A DNA stretch of 36,042 bases from an uncultured Clostridia bacterium (GTDB lineage: Bacteria; Bacillota; Clostridia; Oscillospirales; Oscillospiraceae), in contig CANSSG010000027.1 in the NCBI GenBank assembly GCA_947649615.1, forward strand, positions 1-36,042. The letters run 5' to 3'. Position 1 is the stretch's first letter, and every line of letters starts with the position of its first letter. This document shows positions 8,329-15,438 of this stretch, piece by piece. The notes beneath the pieces were generated by a model. That model made no database searches. It saw only the letters and a list, made by a program, of their open reading frames with translations, and was not told where the DNA came from. A program made the position numbers and the translations under genes.

Positions 8329-8357
8329 ACTATACCACTTTCTCCCCCTGCTGTCAA
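8329..8357 (-). promoter_or_regulatory. Proximal promoter of the deacetylase-methionine run
   Basis: On the minus strand, TTGACA (8357-8352), a 17-nt spacer and TATAGT (8334-8329), a near-perfect sigma-70-type promoter. Transcription would begin near 8322, about 75 nt before the ATG. An inverted repeat, TCCGGCC-AG-GGCCGGA (8359-8374), abuts the -35 and could be an operator. Confidence 0.8.
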
Positions 8358-8429
8358 TTCCGGCCAGGGCCGGAGAGGGTGTCCTCCGCCTGCCAAAATC
8401 TGGTACAGGGCGGACGGGGTATCATTTTT

Positions 8430-8458
8430 ACTATAGCATTTTGGCGCGCTTCTGTCAA
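8430..8458 (-). promoter_or_regulatory. Distal promoter of the deacetylase-methionine run
   Basis: On the minus strand, TTGACA (8458-8453), a 17-nt spacer and TATAGT (8435-8430). It has the same two hexamers and spacing as the proximal promoter 101 nt downstream. The leader between it and the gene shows no recognisable SAM riboswitch or T-box core. Confidence 0.8.
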
Positions 8459-8572
8459 TGGAGCGTATAAGGATTTTCGGAGAATTCATAGGCCAAACCC
8501 GCCGGAAACGCCCCCGGCGGATATAGGGGAGGCCCGCCGGACGGGTGCCGGTTTTTGGGGGGCATGAACCCC

Positions 8573-8600
8573 TTGACAATCGCCAGCATTCCTCTATAAT
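8573..8600 (+). promoter_or_regulatory. Promoter for the gene at 8679
   Basis: TTGACA (8573-8578), a 16-nt spacer and TATAAT (8595-8600), both exact consensus. The leader to ATG 8679 is about 72 nt. Confidence 0.85.
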
Positions 8601-8678
8601 AGACAGCATATAGCCCGTCAGGCCCTTCCCGTCTGTCTGGGGCGGAGAAATTGATTTGTTTCGGAGGGATGTTCCGCT

Positions 8679-9179
8679 ATGAAAATGAACTCGGATTTTG
8701 CCAATAAGACCATCAAAAACCTACAGGCGGAGATTGACTCCATCCTCCAGGAGGAGTCCGCCGCCATGACCTATTCCCACGCTGCCAGCGAAAAGCCCCT
8801 GATCCCACCATACAGCTTCGCCGGGACCCAGGCGCGGCTGGAAGAGCTGCGGGGGAAAATCGCCGTCATCCGCCACGCCGTAAATAAGTTCAATATCCGC
8901 ACCAGGCTGCCGGGGTATGAGATGACGGTGGACGAGGGGCTGGGGTATATGTCCACGCTGCACAACGAGAAAAAGCGCCTGTACGCCATGACCCAGATTC
9001 CCGACGTGGAGCGGACCCGGGCCTATGGAAGCAAGGAGGCGGACTACATCCACCGCAATTTCGACCTCGCCGAGGTCCAGGCGGCGTACAAGGACGTCTG
9101 CGGCCGTTTGATGCGGATTCAGCAGGCCATCAACGTGGCAAACTTGACCAAGGAATTTGATGTAGACGTTGCGCTTTGA
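8679..9179 (+). CDS. Conserved helical protein of unknown function (DIP1984-like)
   Basis: A 166-residue soluble protein, start ATG 8679 after CGGAGGGATG; a second ATG two codons later is also possible. It appears almost wholly alpha-helical: an N-terminal helix (NKTIKNLQAEIDSILQEE), a central pair of helices (ARLEELRGKIAVIRHAVNKF), a loop LPGYEMTVDEGLGYM, and a C-terminal helix ending in RIQQAINVANLTKEFDVD. Paired coiled-coil helices and the closing IQxAIxxxN segment recall DIP1984-type proteins and clostridial hypothetical proteins of the same size. No catalytic motif, membrane segment or signal peptide is visible. It is monocistronic, with an exact consensus promoter, so expression is probably high. 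Function not known. Confidence 0.8.
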   Translation: MKMNSDFANKTIKNLQAEIDSILQEESAAMTYSHAASEKPLIPPYSFAGTQARLEELRGKIAVIRHAVNKFNIRTRLPGYEMTVDEGLGYMSTLHNEKKRLYAMTQIPDVERTRAYGSKEADYIHRNFDLAEVQAAYKDVCGRLMRIQQAINVANLTKEFDVDVAL

Positions 9180-9212
9180 GCGTTTTCCGCCGCCCCGTGC
9201 CATTCTTTTTGT

Positions 9213-9368
9213 TTGAGGAAGGGAAGTCCTCCCGGTTATGCTGTTATCCGGTTGTTCCATCGTTGGCCGCAGGGAAGTTGGCCGTAGGATTACATGCAGC
9301 CTGAAAGGTGACTGTGGCACAGGGTGGGAAAGCCTGCCCGGAGCGCCAGGCTCGGTTTCCGCTCCGGG
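9213..9368. other. Non-coding intergenic stretch with strong secondary-structure potential
   Basis: Between the genes ending at 9179 and 9507 there is no convincing ORF. The stretch holds a short hairpin (GAGGA...TCCTC from 9213), two tandem 15-nt units beginning GTTGGCCG with AGG at fixed spacing (around 9263-9292), and a perfect 9-bp stem CCCGGAGCG (9337-9345) / CGCTCCGGG (9360-9368) with a 14-nt loop. A strong terminator follows at 9388. It could be the structured 3' UTR of the upstream gene or a small RNA. I compared it by eye with cobalamin, SAM, TPP, c-di-GMP, glycine and THF riboswitches and with SRP, 6S and RNase P RNAs and found no match. Confidence 0.3.
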
Positions 9369-9387
9369 AATTTTAATAGAGCAAAAC

Positions 9388-9419
9388 GGGCCGGGCCGCA
9401 CCCGGCCCGCCGTTTTTTT
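9388..9419 (+). terminator. Strong terminator for the 8679 transcript
   Basis: GGGCCGGG (9388-9395), loop CCGCA, CCCGGCCC (9401-9408), then GCCG and seven T (9413-9419). Confidence 0.85.
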
Positions 9420-9462
9420 GCAGGCCCGCGCCCCAATTTCCCCCGGGCTTCATGCAGGGAAA

Positions 9463-9488
9463 GCCCCCGCAGGCTGCCCTGCGGGGGC
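9463..9488 (-). terminator. Hairpin terminator of the 10057-9507 gene pair
   Basis: An 11-bp perfect stem, GCCCCCGCAGG (9463-9473) / CCTGCGGGGGC (9478-9488), with loop CTGC. On the minus strand it ends in TTT, 18 nt after the zinc-ribbon gene. Confidence 0.6.
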
Positions 9489-9506
9489 GCTTGGGGGGGT
9501 AGGAGC

Positions 9507-9725
9507 CTACAGCCTGGTAACTACCGGCGCGTTGTGGATGTCCGTCCAATCCAGCCGTTGGCCGCAGCGGTCGCAATAATTCTGATACTCACGGTCCAGC
9601 GTCGCGCCGCACCGGGGGCAGAGCGGATATATGCCGCCCGACCGGAAGGCGAGCCGCTCCGCCACCGCCATCGGGCGGCGAAAGGACGCCGCCCCCGCCG
9701 CCGGAGCATAATATGCCGCCTTCAT
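9507..9725 (-). CDS. Small zinc-ribbon protein
   Basis: A 72-residue protein whose C-terminal half contains LCPRCGATLDREYQNYCDRCGQRLDW, two CxxC knuckles of a zinc ribbon. The N-terminal half is alanine- and arginine-rich with no recognisable domain, and there is no membrane segment. The start ATG at 9725 overlaps the stop of the HTH gene upstream in an ATGA arrangement, which strongly supports both the start and translational coupling. The CDRCGQRLDW ending is shared with many short clostridial zinc-ribbon proteins often encoded next to phage-like or XRE regulators. A role as a partner of the HTH protein is an inference. Confidence 0.7.
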   Translation of the reverse strand: MKAAYYAPAAGAASFRRPMAVAERLAFRSGGIYPLCPRCGATLDREYQNYCDRCGQRLDWTDIHNAPVVTRL

Positions 9726-10057
9726 GGATTTTTCGGCAGAAGTTGTTCCATTTCTGCGGCCAGTTCAATAAGACGGAGCCTGCGCGCTTCATCTGTTTCA
9801 GAAACCTCTGGAAAAGTGTCCAGCAGCAGCGCAAAGAACTCATCCATACTCTTATCGGTTAGAAGGACCGACGGCCCGATACCCATTTTTTGAGCCAAAT
9901 GCTCCACCGTCGCAATGCTGGGATTTCCCCGCATCTTGAGATATTCTTGCAGAGCGGACCTGGAAATTTCCAGCTTTTCCGCAAATTCTGCCAGTGTCAG
10001 GTGTTTGATGATCATAACAAAGCGCAATGCAGCGGCCAAATTATTCCGTATCCCCAT
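9722..10057 (-). CDS. Helix-turn-helix (XRE/Cro-C1-like) transcriptional regulator
   Basis: The start at 10057 has a strong GGGAGGG; a longer frame reaching 10198 lacks an SD and crosses the putative promoter. The 111-residue product carries an XRE-type HTH: LTLAEFAEKLEISRSALQEYLKMRG, then SIATVEHLAQKMGIGPSVLL (residues about 20-65). A C-terminal helical tail (ETDEARRLRLIELAAEMEQLL) probably serves dimerisation. It is coupled by ATGA to the zinc-ribbon gene downstream. An AT-rich -10-like ATTATA (10080-10085, read as TATAAT on the minus strand) and inverted TTTACC/GGTAAA elements upstream suggest a self-regulated promoter. Targets unknown. Confidence 0.85.
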   Translation of the reverse strand: MGIRNNLAAALRFVMIIKHLTLAEFAEKLEISRSALQEYLKMRGNPSIATVEHLAQKMGIGPSVLLTDKSMDEFFALLLDTFPEVSETDEARRLRLIELAAEMEQLLPKNP

Positions 10058-10079
10058 AGTTATCCCTCCCTTCGACAAA

Positions 10080-10147
10080 ATTATACAGAAATCGACCCCG
10101 GAGTGGAACGCCGTTTTACCGGTATAGCGTACTGTTTTTCTGGTAAA
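10080..10147 (-). promoter_or_regulatory. Putative promoter and operator of the HTH gene
   Basis: The minus strand has TATAAT (10085-10080) with a weak -35 region 17 nt upstream (TTCCAC, 10108-10103). Further upstream lie TTTACC (10115-10120) and GGTAAA (10142-10147), an inverted pair 21 nt apart; the first is part of the palindrome TACCGGTA (10118-10123). An autoregulatory operator is possible. Confidence 0.35.
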
Positions 10148-10196
10148 GCCACTGATCGCGGGCTGCCGCGCACCGGCACGGATGGCCTCCACCGCC

Positions 10197-10222
10197 AAAA
10201 AAAAGCGCCCCTTACGGGGCGC
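10197..10222 (-). terminator. Terminator overlapping the stop codon of the XRE gene
   Basis: On the minus strand, GCGCCCC (10222-10216), a 4-nt loop, GGGGCGC (10211-10205), then eight T (10204-10197). The gene's TAA stop (10214-10212) lies in the loop, so ribosomes would finish within the hairpin. Confidence 0.85.
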
Positions 10223-10469
10223 CCTCCGGATCTATTCCTAACAGCCACAGGGCCGAAACGTTCAACGCTCCGGCCAGCAAAGGCACCTCGTAATCCGGCA
10301 CCACCCGGGCGCCGGACTCTATCCGGCTGACCGCCTTCTGTGTCAGGGAGTGTCCTTCCAACTGGACTTTCGCGGCAAGCTGTTCCTGGGAAAGGCCGGC
10401 CTGTTCCCGCGCGGCGCGGACCCGCCCGCCGCAGGTATTGCACGTTCCGTCTATCGTCAGCAGACGCAT
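10212..10469 (-). CDS. XRE-family transcriptional regulator
   Basis: The start ATG at 10469 follows GGAGGTG; longer in-frame starts upstream have no SD and cross the divergent promoter region. The 85-residue protein has CNTCGGRVRAAREQAGLSQEQLAAKVQ, a classical HTH_3 helix pair, then a recognition region with SLTQKAVSRIESGARVVPDYEV and the closing LLAGALNVSALWLLG. This single-domain type with KAVSRIE and VVPDYE is widespread in Clostridia. No effector domain. It is divergent from the rluA-type gene, so it may regulate that promoter or itself; two AAGATGACT direct repeats about 60 nt apart in the shared intergenic region are candidate sites. Confidence 0.85.
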   Translation of the reverse strand: MRLLTIDGTCNTCGGRVRAAREQAGLSQEQLAAKVQLEGHSLTQKAVSRIESGARVVPDYEVPLLAGALNVSALWLLGIDPEGAP

Positions 10470-10601
10470 GGCCGCACCTCCATCCCAAAGATGACTACAT
10501 CTAACGGCTTCACGATACCATAGAAATGCCGGAAGAATCATCCTTAAGATGACTGCGCTGGTAAAAAAATCCAACACGGCCCGCCGGAGGAAAATGGGTG
10601 G

Positions 10602-10630
10602 TGGACTTTTTCCCGGGTTTCGGGTATAAT
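10602..10630 (+). promoter_or_regulatory. Promoter of the pseudouridine synthase gene
   Basis: TGGACT (10602-10607), a 17-nt spacer and exact TATAAT (10625-10630). Transcription would start near 10637, giving a leader of about 24 nt with the GAGGGAGG ribosome site. Confidence 0.65.
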
Positions 10631-10660
10631 GCACCCAAGAACGGCGAGGGAGGCCATGCC

Positions 10661-11638
10661 ATGCGGGAATTTACCATCGGAAAAAACGACGCGGGCCAGC
10701 GGGTGGACAGGTTTTTATCCAAAGCCATGCCCCTGCTGCCCGGCGCGCTGCTGCAAAAGTACATACGCATCAAGCGGGTGAAGTGCAACGGTGCGCGGTG
10801 CCAGCGGGACCAACGGCTGGCGGAGGGCGACGTGCTCCAGGTCTATATCAACGACGAATTTTTTGAGCAGCCCAGGGAGGACAACCTGTTCCTCACCCTG
10901 TTCCAGCCTAAGCTGGATATCCTCTATGAGGACGAAAACATCCTTCTGGCGGACAAGCGGCCCGGGATGGTGGTCCACGCCGGCGAAACCGAAAAGGTGA
11001 ACACCCTTATCAACCACATCCAGGCCTACCTCTATCAGAAGCGGGAGTGGAACCCCAAGTGGGAAAACGCCTTCACCCCGGCCCTGTGCAACCGGATTGA
11101 CCGAAACACCGGAGGCATCGTTGTCGCGGCGAAAAACGCGGAGGCCCTGCGCATCCTGACAGCCAAGATCCGGGACAGGGAGATCACAAAGAAATACCTG
11201 TGCGCCGTCCTGGGGGCGATGGAGCCGCCGGAGGGGCGGCTGGAATGCTTCCTGCTGAAGGACGAGGGGAAGAAGCAGGTGGCGGTGTACCACCGCCCCG
11301 TCCCAGGCGGGAAATCCGCCGTGACCATGTACCGCACCCTCCGGAAGCAGGGGGGGCTGAGCCTGGTGGAAGCGGAGCTGCTGACCGGCCGGACCCATCA
11401 GATCCGGGCGTCCTTTGCGGATGCGGGCCATCCGCTGCTGGGCGATGGGAAGTATGGGATAGGCGAGGTCAACCGGAAATACGGGGAGACCCGGCAGGCC
11501 CTTTACAGCTGCTATATCCGCTTCGACTTCCCCACGGACGCCGGGGCCTTGGAATACCTGCGGGGCAAGGCGTTCCAGGTGGAAAAGGTTCCTTTTGCGG
11601 AGCGGTACTTCGGCGGGAAGGGGGCGGCTTCCAGATGA
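10661..11638 (+). CDS. RluA-family 23S rRNA pseudouridine synthase
   Basis: ATG 10661 is preceded by GAGGGAGG; a frame extension to 10598 would begin upstream of the promoter and is rejected. The 325-residue protein has an S4 RNA-binding domain at the N-terminus (QRVDRFLSKAMP...KRVKCNGAR, residues 10-60) and the catalytic PseudoU_synth_2 domain. Its motif II reads CNRIDRNTGGIVVAAKN with catalytic Asp147 (the commoner form is HRLD), and the conserved GRTHQIRASFA and HPLLGDGKYG follow. It converts uridine to pseudouridine in 23S rRNA; whether the site is RluC- or RluD-like cannot be read. The stop overlaps the start of the DUF2284 gene (ATGA). Confidence 0.93.
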   Translation: MREFTIGKNDAGQRVDRFLSKAMPLLPGALLQKYIRIKRVKCNGARCQRDQRLAEGDVLQVYINDEFFEQPREDNLFLTLFQPKLDILYEDENILLADKRPGMVVHAGETEKVNTLINHIQAYLYQKREWNPKWENAFTPALCNRIDRNTGGIVVAAKNAEALRILTAKIRDREITKKYLCAVLGAMEPPEGRLECFLLKDEGKKQVAVYHRPVPGGKSAVTMYRTLRKQGGLSLVEAELLTGRTHQIRASFADAGHPLLGDGKYGIGEVNRKYGETRQALYSCYIRFDFPTDAGALEYLRGKAFQVEKVPFAERYFGGKGAASR

Positions 11639-12186
11639 TGGAAACGGACGGCCTGGACCGGGCGCGCCTGGAGGAACAGCTCAGGGCGCTGCCTATTATG
11701 CAGTACGAGTTTTTCCATACGGCGGAATTGACCTTCACCCCCCGGGTGCGCACCGTCTGCGAGACGGACTGCCCCCGGTACGGGACCAGCTGGGCCTGCC
11801 CTCCCGCCGTGGGGACGGTGGAGGCATGTATGGCGCGGTGCCTGCGCTATCCCCACGCACTGCTGCTCACCACGATGAATGAGGTAGAAGATATTACCAA
11901 TCTGGAGGGAACCCTGGCCACCCGCGCCCCCCACGAGGAAATCACACGGCAGGTCAACCTGCTGCTCCGGGAGCAGGGCTTGGAGACCTACCCGCTGTCC
12001 ACGGAATCCTGCGCCGTTTGCGAAGAATGCGCCTACCCGGAGGGGCCGTGCCGCTTCCCGGGCCGGATGTTCCCCTGTATTGAAAGCCACGGCATCCTGA
12101 TTACCGGCGCTGCGGAGAAATTCGGCATTGCATTCCAGGCAGGCGGGAACATTGTCACCTGGTTCAGCTTGATTTTGTACCGCTAA
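11635..12186 (+). CDS. DUF2284 cysteine-rich predicted metal-binding protein
   Basis: A 183-residue protein starting at ATG 11635, overlapping the pseudouridine synthase stop by 4 nt; a second ATG follows immediately. Conserved cysteine motifs are CETDCPRYGTSWACPPAVG, then CAVCEECAYPEGPC with RFPGRMFPC, the pattern that defines DUF2284 proteins, thought to bind a metal or iron-sulfur cluster. A middle region is helical (LEGTLATRAPHEEITRQVNLLLREQG), and there is no signal or membrane segment. Function is unknown in general; these proteins occur mainly in anaerobes. Coupling to an RNA-modifying enzyme may be incidental. The 15-bp hairpin after it ends the transcript. Confidence 0.88.
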   Translation: MMETDGLDRARLEEQLRALPIMQYEFFHTAELTFTPRVRTVCETDCPRYGTSWACPPAVGTVEACMARCLRYPHALLLTTMNEVEDITNLEGTLATRAPHEEITRQVNLLLREQGLETYPLSTESCAVCEECAYPEGPCRFPGRMFPCIESHGILITGAAEKFGIAFQAGGNIVTWFSLILYR

Positions 12187-12205
12187 CCTCTTTTTCGGAT
12201 AAAGA

Positions 12206-12242
12206 CACCGAGAGACCGGCGTTCATAGCCGGTCTCTCGGTG
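12206..12242. terminator. Bidirectional hairpin between DUF2284 and rpmF
   Basis: A perfect 15-bp stem, CACCGAGAGACCGGC (12206-12220) / GCCGGTCTCTCGGTG (12228-12242), loop GTTCATA, between converging genes. Neither side has a clean T-run, so termination efficiency is uncertain. Confidence 0.6.
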
Positions 12243-12262
12243 AATCATCATCAAGCGGCGAA

Positions 12263-12451
12263 TTAGTCCTCCGCAGCGGCGCTCTTGACCTGACGGCCGT
12301 TGTAAGTTCCGCACTCGGGACACATTCTATGGGACAGGCGCATCGCGCCGCACTTGGGACAAGGGGTCAGACCGGGCGCCTTCAGCTTCCACACGGAACT
12401 GCGGCGCTTATCACGTCTCGCCTTCGATACTTTACCCTTAGGGACTGCCAT
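12263..12451 (-). CDS. rpmF: 50S ribosomal protein L32
   Basis: The 62-residue product has the L32 start MAVPKGKVSKARRDKRRSS and a zinc knuckle made of CPKCG and CPECG (four Cys), so it is the zinc-binding form rather than the Cys-less paralog. It is a structural protein of the large ribosomal subunit. The gene follows yceD with a 35-nt gap, the classical yceD-rpmF pairing conserved across bacteria. It is the last gene before the bidirectional hairpin. The coding region uses AGA/CGT-type codons like other highly expressed genes. Confidence 0.97.
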   Translation of the reverse strand: MAVPKGKVSKARRDKRRSSVWKLKAPGLTPCPKCGAMRLSHRMCPECGTYNGRQVKSAAAED

Positions 12452-12486
12452 GATGACACCTCCAATATATCTGAATTATTTATTCT

Positions 12487-12990
12487 TTACTGCTCGTCCT
12501 GTTCCAGAAGCCTGGCCAGCACCGCCAATCGGGGGTCCACCTGTTTCTTGCAGGTGCAGCTCCCTTGGTTGAGATTGACGCCGCAGCCGGGGCAAATCCC
12601 CTTGCAGTCCTCGGAACACAAGGTCTTTTCGTCCATTTCCAGGATGAACGCCGTCCGGGCCAGTTCCCCTACGTCGACGCAGCCGTCCTCCAGGACGATC
12701 ACGTCGCCGGCATCCTCATTGGCTGCTTCCTCCACCAGGGGGTATTCGCAGCGGACGGATTTGGGGTTGTCAAACGCCTTCAGGCACCGGTCGCAGACGG
12801 ACTTGAGGGTGGCTTCCGCCGTGAAGGACAAGAGAAGCATCCCCGCTATATTCCGCACCTCGCCGGTTACCACCACCGGCTCCTGCGCGGGATACAAGCC
12901 GCCGAAGTCCACATCGGACAGGTCCAGGGAAAACTGGAACGCCATCCGCTCTCCGGGGGCGTTGATGATTCTCTGTACATTCAAAAGCAT
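12487..12990 (-). CDS. yceD: YceD/DUF177 family protein, linked to 23S rRNA accumulation
   Basis: A 167-residue protein whose ATG at 12990 lies behind GAGGTG; an in-frame GTG at 13002 overlaps that SD and is unlikely. It starts MLLNVQRIINAPGERMAFQF and carries the DUF177 central region (LLSFTAEATLKSVCDRCLKAF, CxxC). The C-terminal cysteine cluster CSEDCKGICPGCGVNLNQGSC is typical of the Gram-positive and plant forms. Family members are needed for normal 23S rRNA processing or accumulation in E. coli and plants. It is the first gene of a two-gene transcript with rpmF, driven by the exact consensus promoter at 13018-13046. Confidence 0.92.
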   Translation of the reverse strand: MLLNVQRIINAPGERMAFQFSLDLSDVDFGGLYPAQEPVVVTGEVRNIAGMLLLSFTAEATLKSVCDRCLKAFDNPKSVRCEYPLVEEAANEDAGDVIVLEDGCVDVGELARTAFILEMDEKTLCSEDCKGICPGCGVNLNQGSCTCKKQVDPRLAVLARLLEQDEQ

Positions 12991-13017
12991 AGCGCACCTC
13001 ACAAAGACACGATTAAT

Positions 13018-13046
13018 ATTATAGCGGATACGGAAGGGATTGTCAA
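13018..13046 (-). promoter_or_regulatory. Consensus promoter of yceD-rpmF
   Basis: On the minus strand, TTGACA (13046-13041), a 17-nt spacer and TATAAT (13023-13018). Both hexamers and the spacing are ideal, as expected for a ribosomal protein transcript. Confidence 0.92.
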
Positions 13047-13093
13047 ATACTTTTTCACAAAACCGGTCACATTTTCCACCCGGCTTCCTCCGG

Positions 13094-13792
13094 TCAAAGC
13101 TGCCGCAGGGCGGCTTCCAGGGCGGTTTTCTGGGTGGTCCCCTCGTCCTTCATTTTAATGACCCGGGCGGGGCATCCGGCTACCACGGCGTTCTCCGGCA
13201 CGTCCTCAATGACCACCGCACCTGCCGCTACCACGGCGTTCTTGCCCACATGGACGCCCTCGATCACCACGGCGTTGGCCCCCACCAGTACGCCGTCCTC
13301 CACGATTACCGGTGTGGCGCTGGCAGGCTCGATGACCCCCGCCAGCACCGCGCCCGCGCCGATGTGGCAGTTTTTCCCCACTGTGGCCCGGCCGCCCAGG
13401 ATGGCGCCCATGTCGATCATGGTACCCGCGCCGATGACCGCCCCGATGTTGATGACCGCGCCCATCATAATGACCGCGTTGTCCCCAATCTCCACCTGCT
13501 CCCGGATGATGGCGCCGGGTTCGATGCGGGCGTTGATATTCTTTAAATCCAGCATGGGAATGGCGCTGTTGCGGCGGTCGTTTTCAATCATCAGGTCCTC
13601 GATGTCGTCCACATGATCCGCCAAAATAGGCCCAAGCTCCCGCCAGTCGCCAAAGACAATCTTGCTCGCCCCATCCCCGAACACCTGGGCGGAGCCATAG
13701 GACAGGGGGGCGCGTTCCTTAATATAGGCCTTTACCGGGGTTTTCTTCTCAGCGGAACCGATGTATGCGATGATTTCCTGGGCGTTCATCAT
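13094..13792 (-). CDS. dapH: Tetrahydrodipicolinate N-acetyltransferase
   Basis: A 232-residue protein of the DapH/DapD acetyl type. The N-terminal alpha/beta part ([24 protein letters not shown]) leads into a left-handed beta-helix built from hexapeptide repeats (residues about 85-205), such as [19 protein letters not shown] and [15 protein letters not shown]. It acetylates L-2,3,4,5-tetrahydrodipicolinate with acetyl-CoA in the acetylase branch of lysine/meso-diaminopimelate synthesis. The ATG at 13792 overlaps the dapB stop by 4 nt, so it is coupled to it. It is the last gene of the dap run; no obvious terminator follows before the yceD promoter. The acetyl rather than succinyl form is assigned from length and motif layout. 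Confidence 0.93.
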   Translation of the reverse strand: MMNAQEIIAYIGSAEKKTPVKAYIKERAPLSYGSAQVFGDGASKIVFGDWRELGPILADHVDDIEDLMIENDRRNSAIPMLDLKNINARIEPGAIIREQVEIGDNAVIMMGAVINIGAVIGAGTMIDMGAILGGRATVGKNCHIGAGAVLAGVIEPASATPVIVEDGVLVGANAVVIEGVHVGKNAVVAAGAVVIEDVPENAVVAGCPARVIKMKDEGTTQKTALEAALRQL

Positions 13793-14514
13793 GGCTGTTT
13801 CCCTCCAAACAGAATATCCTGCAAGTCGTACCGCCCCTTAGGGAGCAGGCACAGCTTCCGTGCGGCATGGAGCGCCCCGTTGACAAAAATCTGCCGGGAG
13901 GACGCCCGGTGGGTGATGGCAAACACCTCGTCCGGCCCAAAGAAGCTGACGGTATGGGTTCCGGCCTCCGTGCCGCCCCGGAGGGCGTGGATGCCGATTT
14001 CCTTTTTATCCCTGGGTCCGGGGGCGCCATGGCGCCCATAGACCGGGGTGTGCTTGTGGTGGGGGTCCACCGCTTCCAGGAGGAGTTTTGCGGTGCCGCT
14101 GGGGGCGTCTGCCTTCTGGTTGTGGTGGGCCTCTACGATTTCGATATCAAAGTCCGCCAAAGTCTCCGCCACGTCTCCCAGGATCTTCCGGAACACGGCC
14201 ACGCCCAGGGAGTAGTTTGCGGCGTGTATCACTGGGGCGAAATGGCCCAGGTCGTCGAAAACCGCCAATTCCGCGCCGCTCAGCCCCGTCACCCCCGACA
14301 GCAGCGGCGTACCGGTCATCCGGACGTAGTGGGCCACCGCCGGCAGCGCGGCGGGCGCGGAGAAGTCGATTGCAATATCCGCCACCCGGCCGATGGCTTC
14401 CAGGTCGCCGAGGTTGCCGATGTCGATGACGCCGCCGATGGAATCCCCGGCGGCCAGGGCGGTCTGTTCGATCATCCGGCCCATGCGGCCGTGGCCGATG
14501 AGTAAGATTTTCAT
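13789..14514 (-). CDS. dapB: 4-hydroxy-tetrahydrodipicolinate reductase
   Basis: The start is ATG 14514, overlapping the dapA stop by 4 nt; a frame extension to 14547 lies inside dapA. The 241-residue enzyme has the N-terminal nucleotide-binding motif [12 protein letters not shown] and the catalytic segment [16 protein letters not shown], with the His pair and Lys of DapB. It reduces 4-hydroxy-tetrahydrodipicolinate with NAD(P)H in the cytoplasm, between DapA and DapH. A loop [22 protein letters not shown] matches the dipicolinate-binding region. The product is slightly shorter than the approximately 270-residue E. coli protein, as is usual for Gram-positive DapB. Confidence 0.95.
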   Translation of the reverse strand: MKILLIGHGRMGRMIEQTALAAGDSIGGVIDIGNLGDLEAIGRVADIAIDFSAPAALPAVAHYVRMTGTPLLSGVTGLSGAELAVFDDLGHFAPVIHAANYSLGVAVFRKILGDVAETLADFDIEIVEAHHNQKADAPSGTAKLLLEAVDPHHKHTPVYGRHGAPGPRDKKEIGIHALRGGTEAGTHTVSFFGPDEVFAITHRASSRQIFVNGALHAARKLCLLPKGRYDLQDILFGGKQP

Positions 14515-15401
14515 TTTACCAGCCCCGCCTTCTTCAGCAGGCTCCACAGCTGCGCCTGATGGGCTTCCGCCATTTCACACAGGGGCAGGCGGAAGGGTCC
14601 TACGTCCTTCCCCATTTGGTTCAGCGCGGTCTTGACGGGAATGGGGTTGACCTCCATGAACAGGCCGTTCATCAGGGCCAGGTGCTTTAAGGCGGACGCG
14701 GCGGCCTGCTCCCTGCGGCCCTCCAGGTAATCCATCACCATGTCATGGCACTCCCGGGGCATGATGTTGGCCCACACGGAGATCACGCCGCTGCCGCCGA
14801 TGGACAGCAGGGGGATGGTAATATCGTCGTTGCCGCACCACAGGGCGAAGTCCGGCCCGATGCAGTGGGCAATCTTCATGGCGTAGGACATGTCCCCGCT
14901 GGCTTCCTTGATGCCGCAGATGTTGGGGTGCCTGCTGAGCTTCTCCACATTCTCCACGGAGATGGCGCAGCCCGTCCGGCCGGGGACGTTGTAGAGGATG
15001 CAGGGGATTTTCACCGCGTCCGCCACCGTGGTGAAGTGGCGGCAGATGCCCTCTGCGTTGCCCTTGTTGTAGTAGGGGGTAATCAGCAGCAGGCCGTCGG
15101 CCCCCAGCTCCTCCGCCCGCAGGCTTTTTTCCAGCATGGTGCCGGTGGCGTTGGAGCCGGTACCGGCAATGACGGGTACCCGGCCCGCCGCCGCCTCGAT
15201 CACGCAGCGCAGAACCGCGTCATCCTCCTCATGGGTCATAGTGGAGCTTTCGCCGGTGGTGCCAAGAGCCAGTATGGCGTCGGTCTTGTTTTCAATATGC
15301 CACAGCGTCAGTTCCCTGAGTTTTTCAAAGTTCACCGAGCCGTCGGCGTGGAAGGGGGTGACCAGGGCCACAATCGAGCCTTTCAGATTGCGGATGTCCA
15401 T
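14511..15401 (-). CDS. dapA: 4-hydroxy-tetrahydrodipicolinate synthase
   Basis: A 296-residue class I aldolase-fold (TIM barrel) protein. LGTTGESSTMTHEE (residues 46-59) binds pyruvate, YNVPGRTG carries the catalytic tyrosine (Y137), and GIKEASGD holds the Schiff-base lysine (K165). It condenses pyruvate with aspartate semialdehyde, the committed step of the diaminopimelate/lysine pathway. ATG 15401 follows AGGAGG. The gene lies 37 nt after an amidohydrolase gene and is coupled to dapB. The order amidohydrolase-dapA-dapB-dapH is consistent with one transcript; no lysine riboswitch was noticed in the short leader. Confidence 0.96.
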   Translation of the reverse strand: MDIRNLKGSIVALVTPFHADGSVNFEKLRELTLWHIENKTDAILALGTTGESSTMTHEEDDAVLRCVIEAAAGRVPVIAGTGSNATGTMLEKSLRAEELGADGLLLITPYYNKGNAEGICRHFTTVADAVKIPCILYNVPGRTGCAISVENVEKLSRHPNICGIKEASGDMSYAMKIAHCIGPDFALWCGNDDITIPLLSIGGSGVISVWANIMPRECHDMVMDYLEGRREQAAASALKHLALMNGLFMEVNPIPVKTALNQMGKDVGPFRLPLCEMAEAHQAQLWSLLKKAGLVK

Positions 15402-15438
15402 TGTAGATTCCTCCTAGAATTTTGATCCGGTAATAAAC

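Noticed and set aside
9240-9368. Possible cobalamin or c-di-GMP riboswitch (GGGAA, CACAGGG and GAAAG pieces)
   Set aside because: The conserved cores in proper order are absent, and no suitable plus-strand gene follows.
9238-9893. Plus-strand frames over the structured intergenic stretch and zinc-ribbon gene
   Set aside because: They cross a strong terminator, have no SD, and give arginine/alanine-rich low-complexity products.
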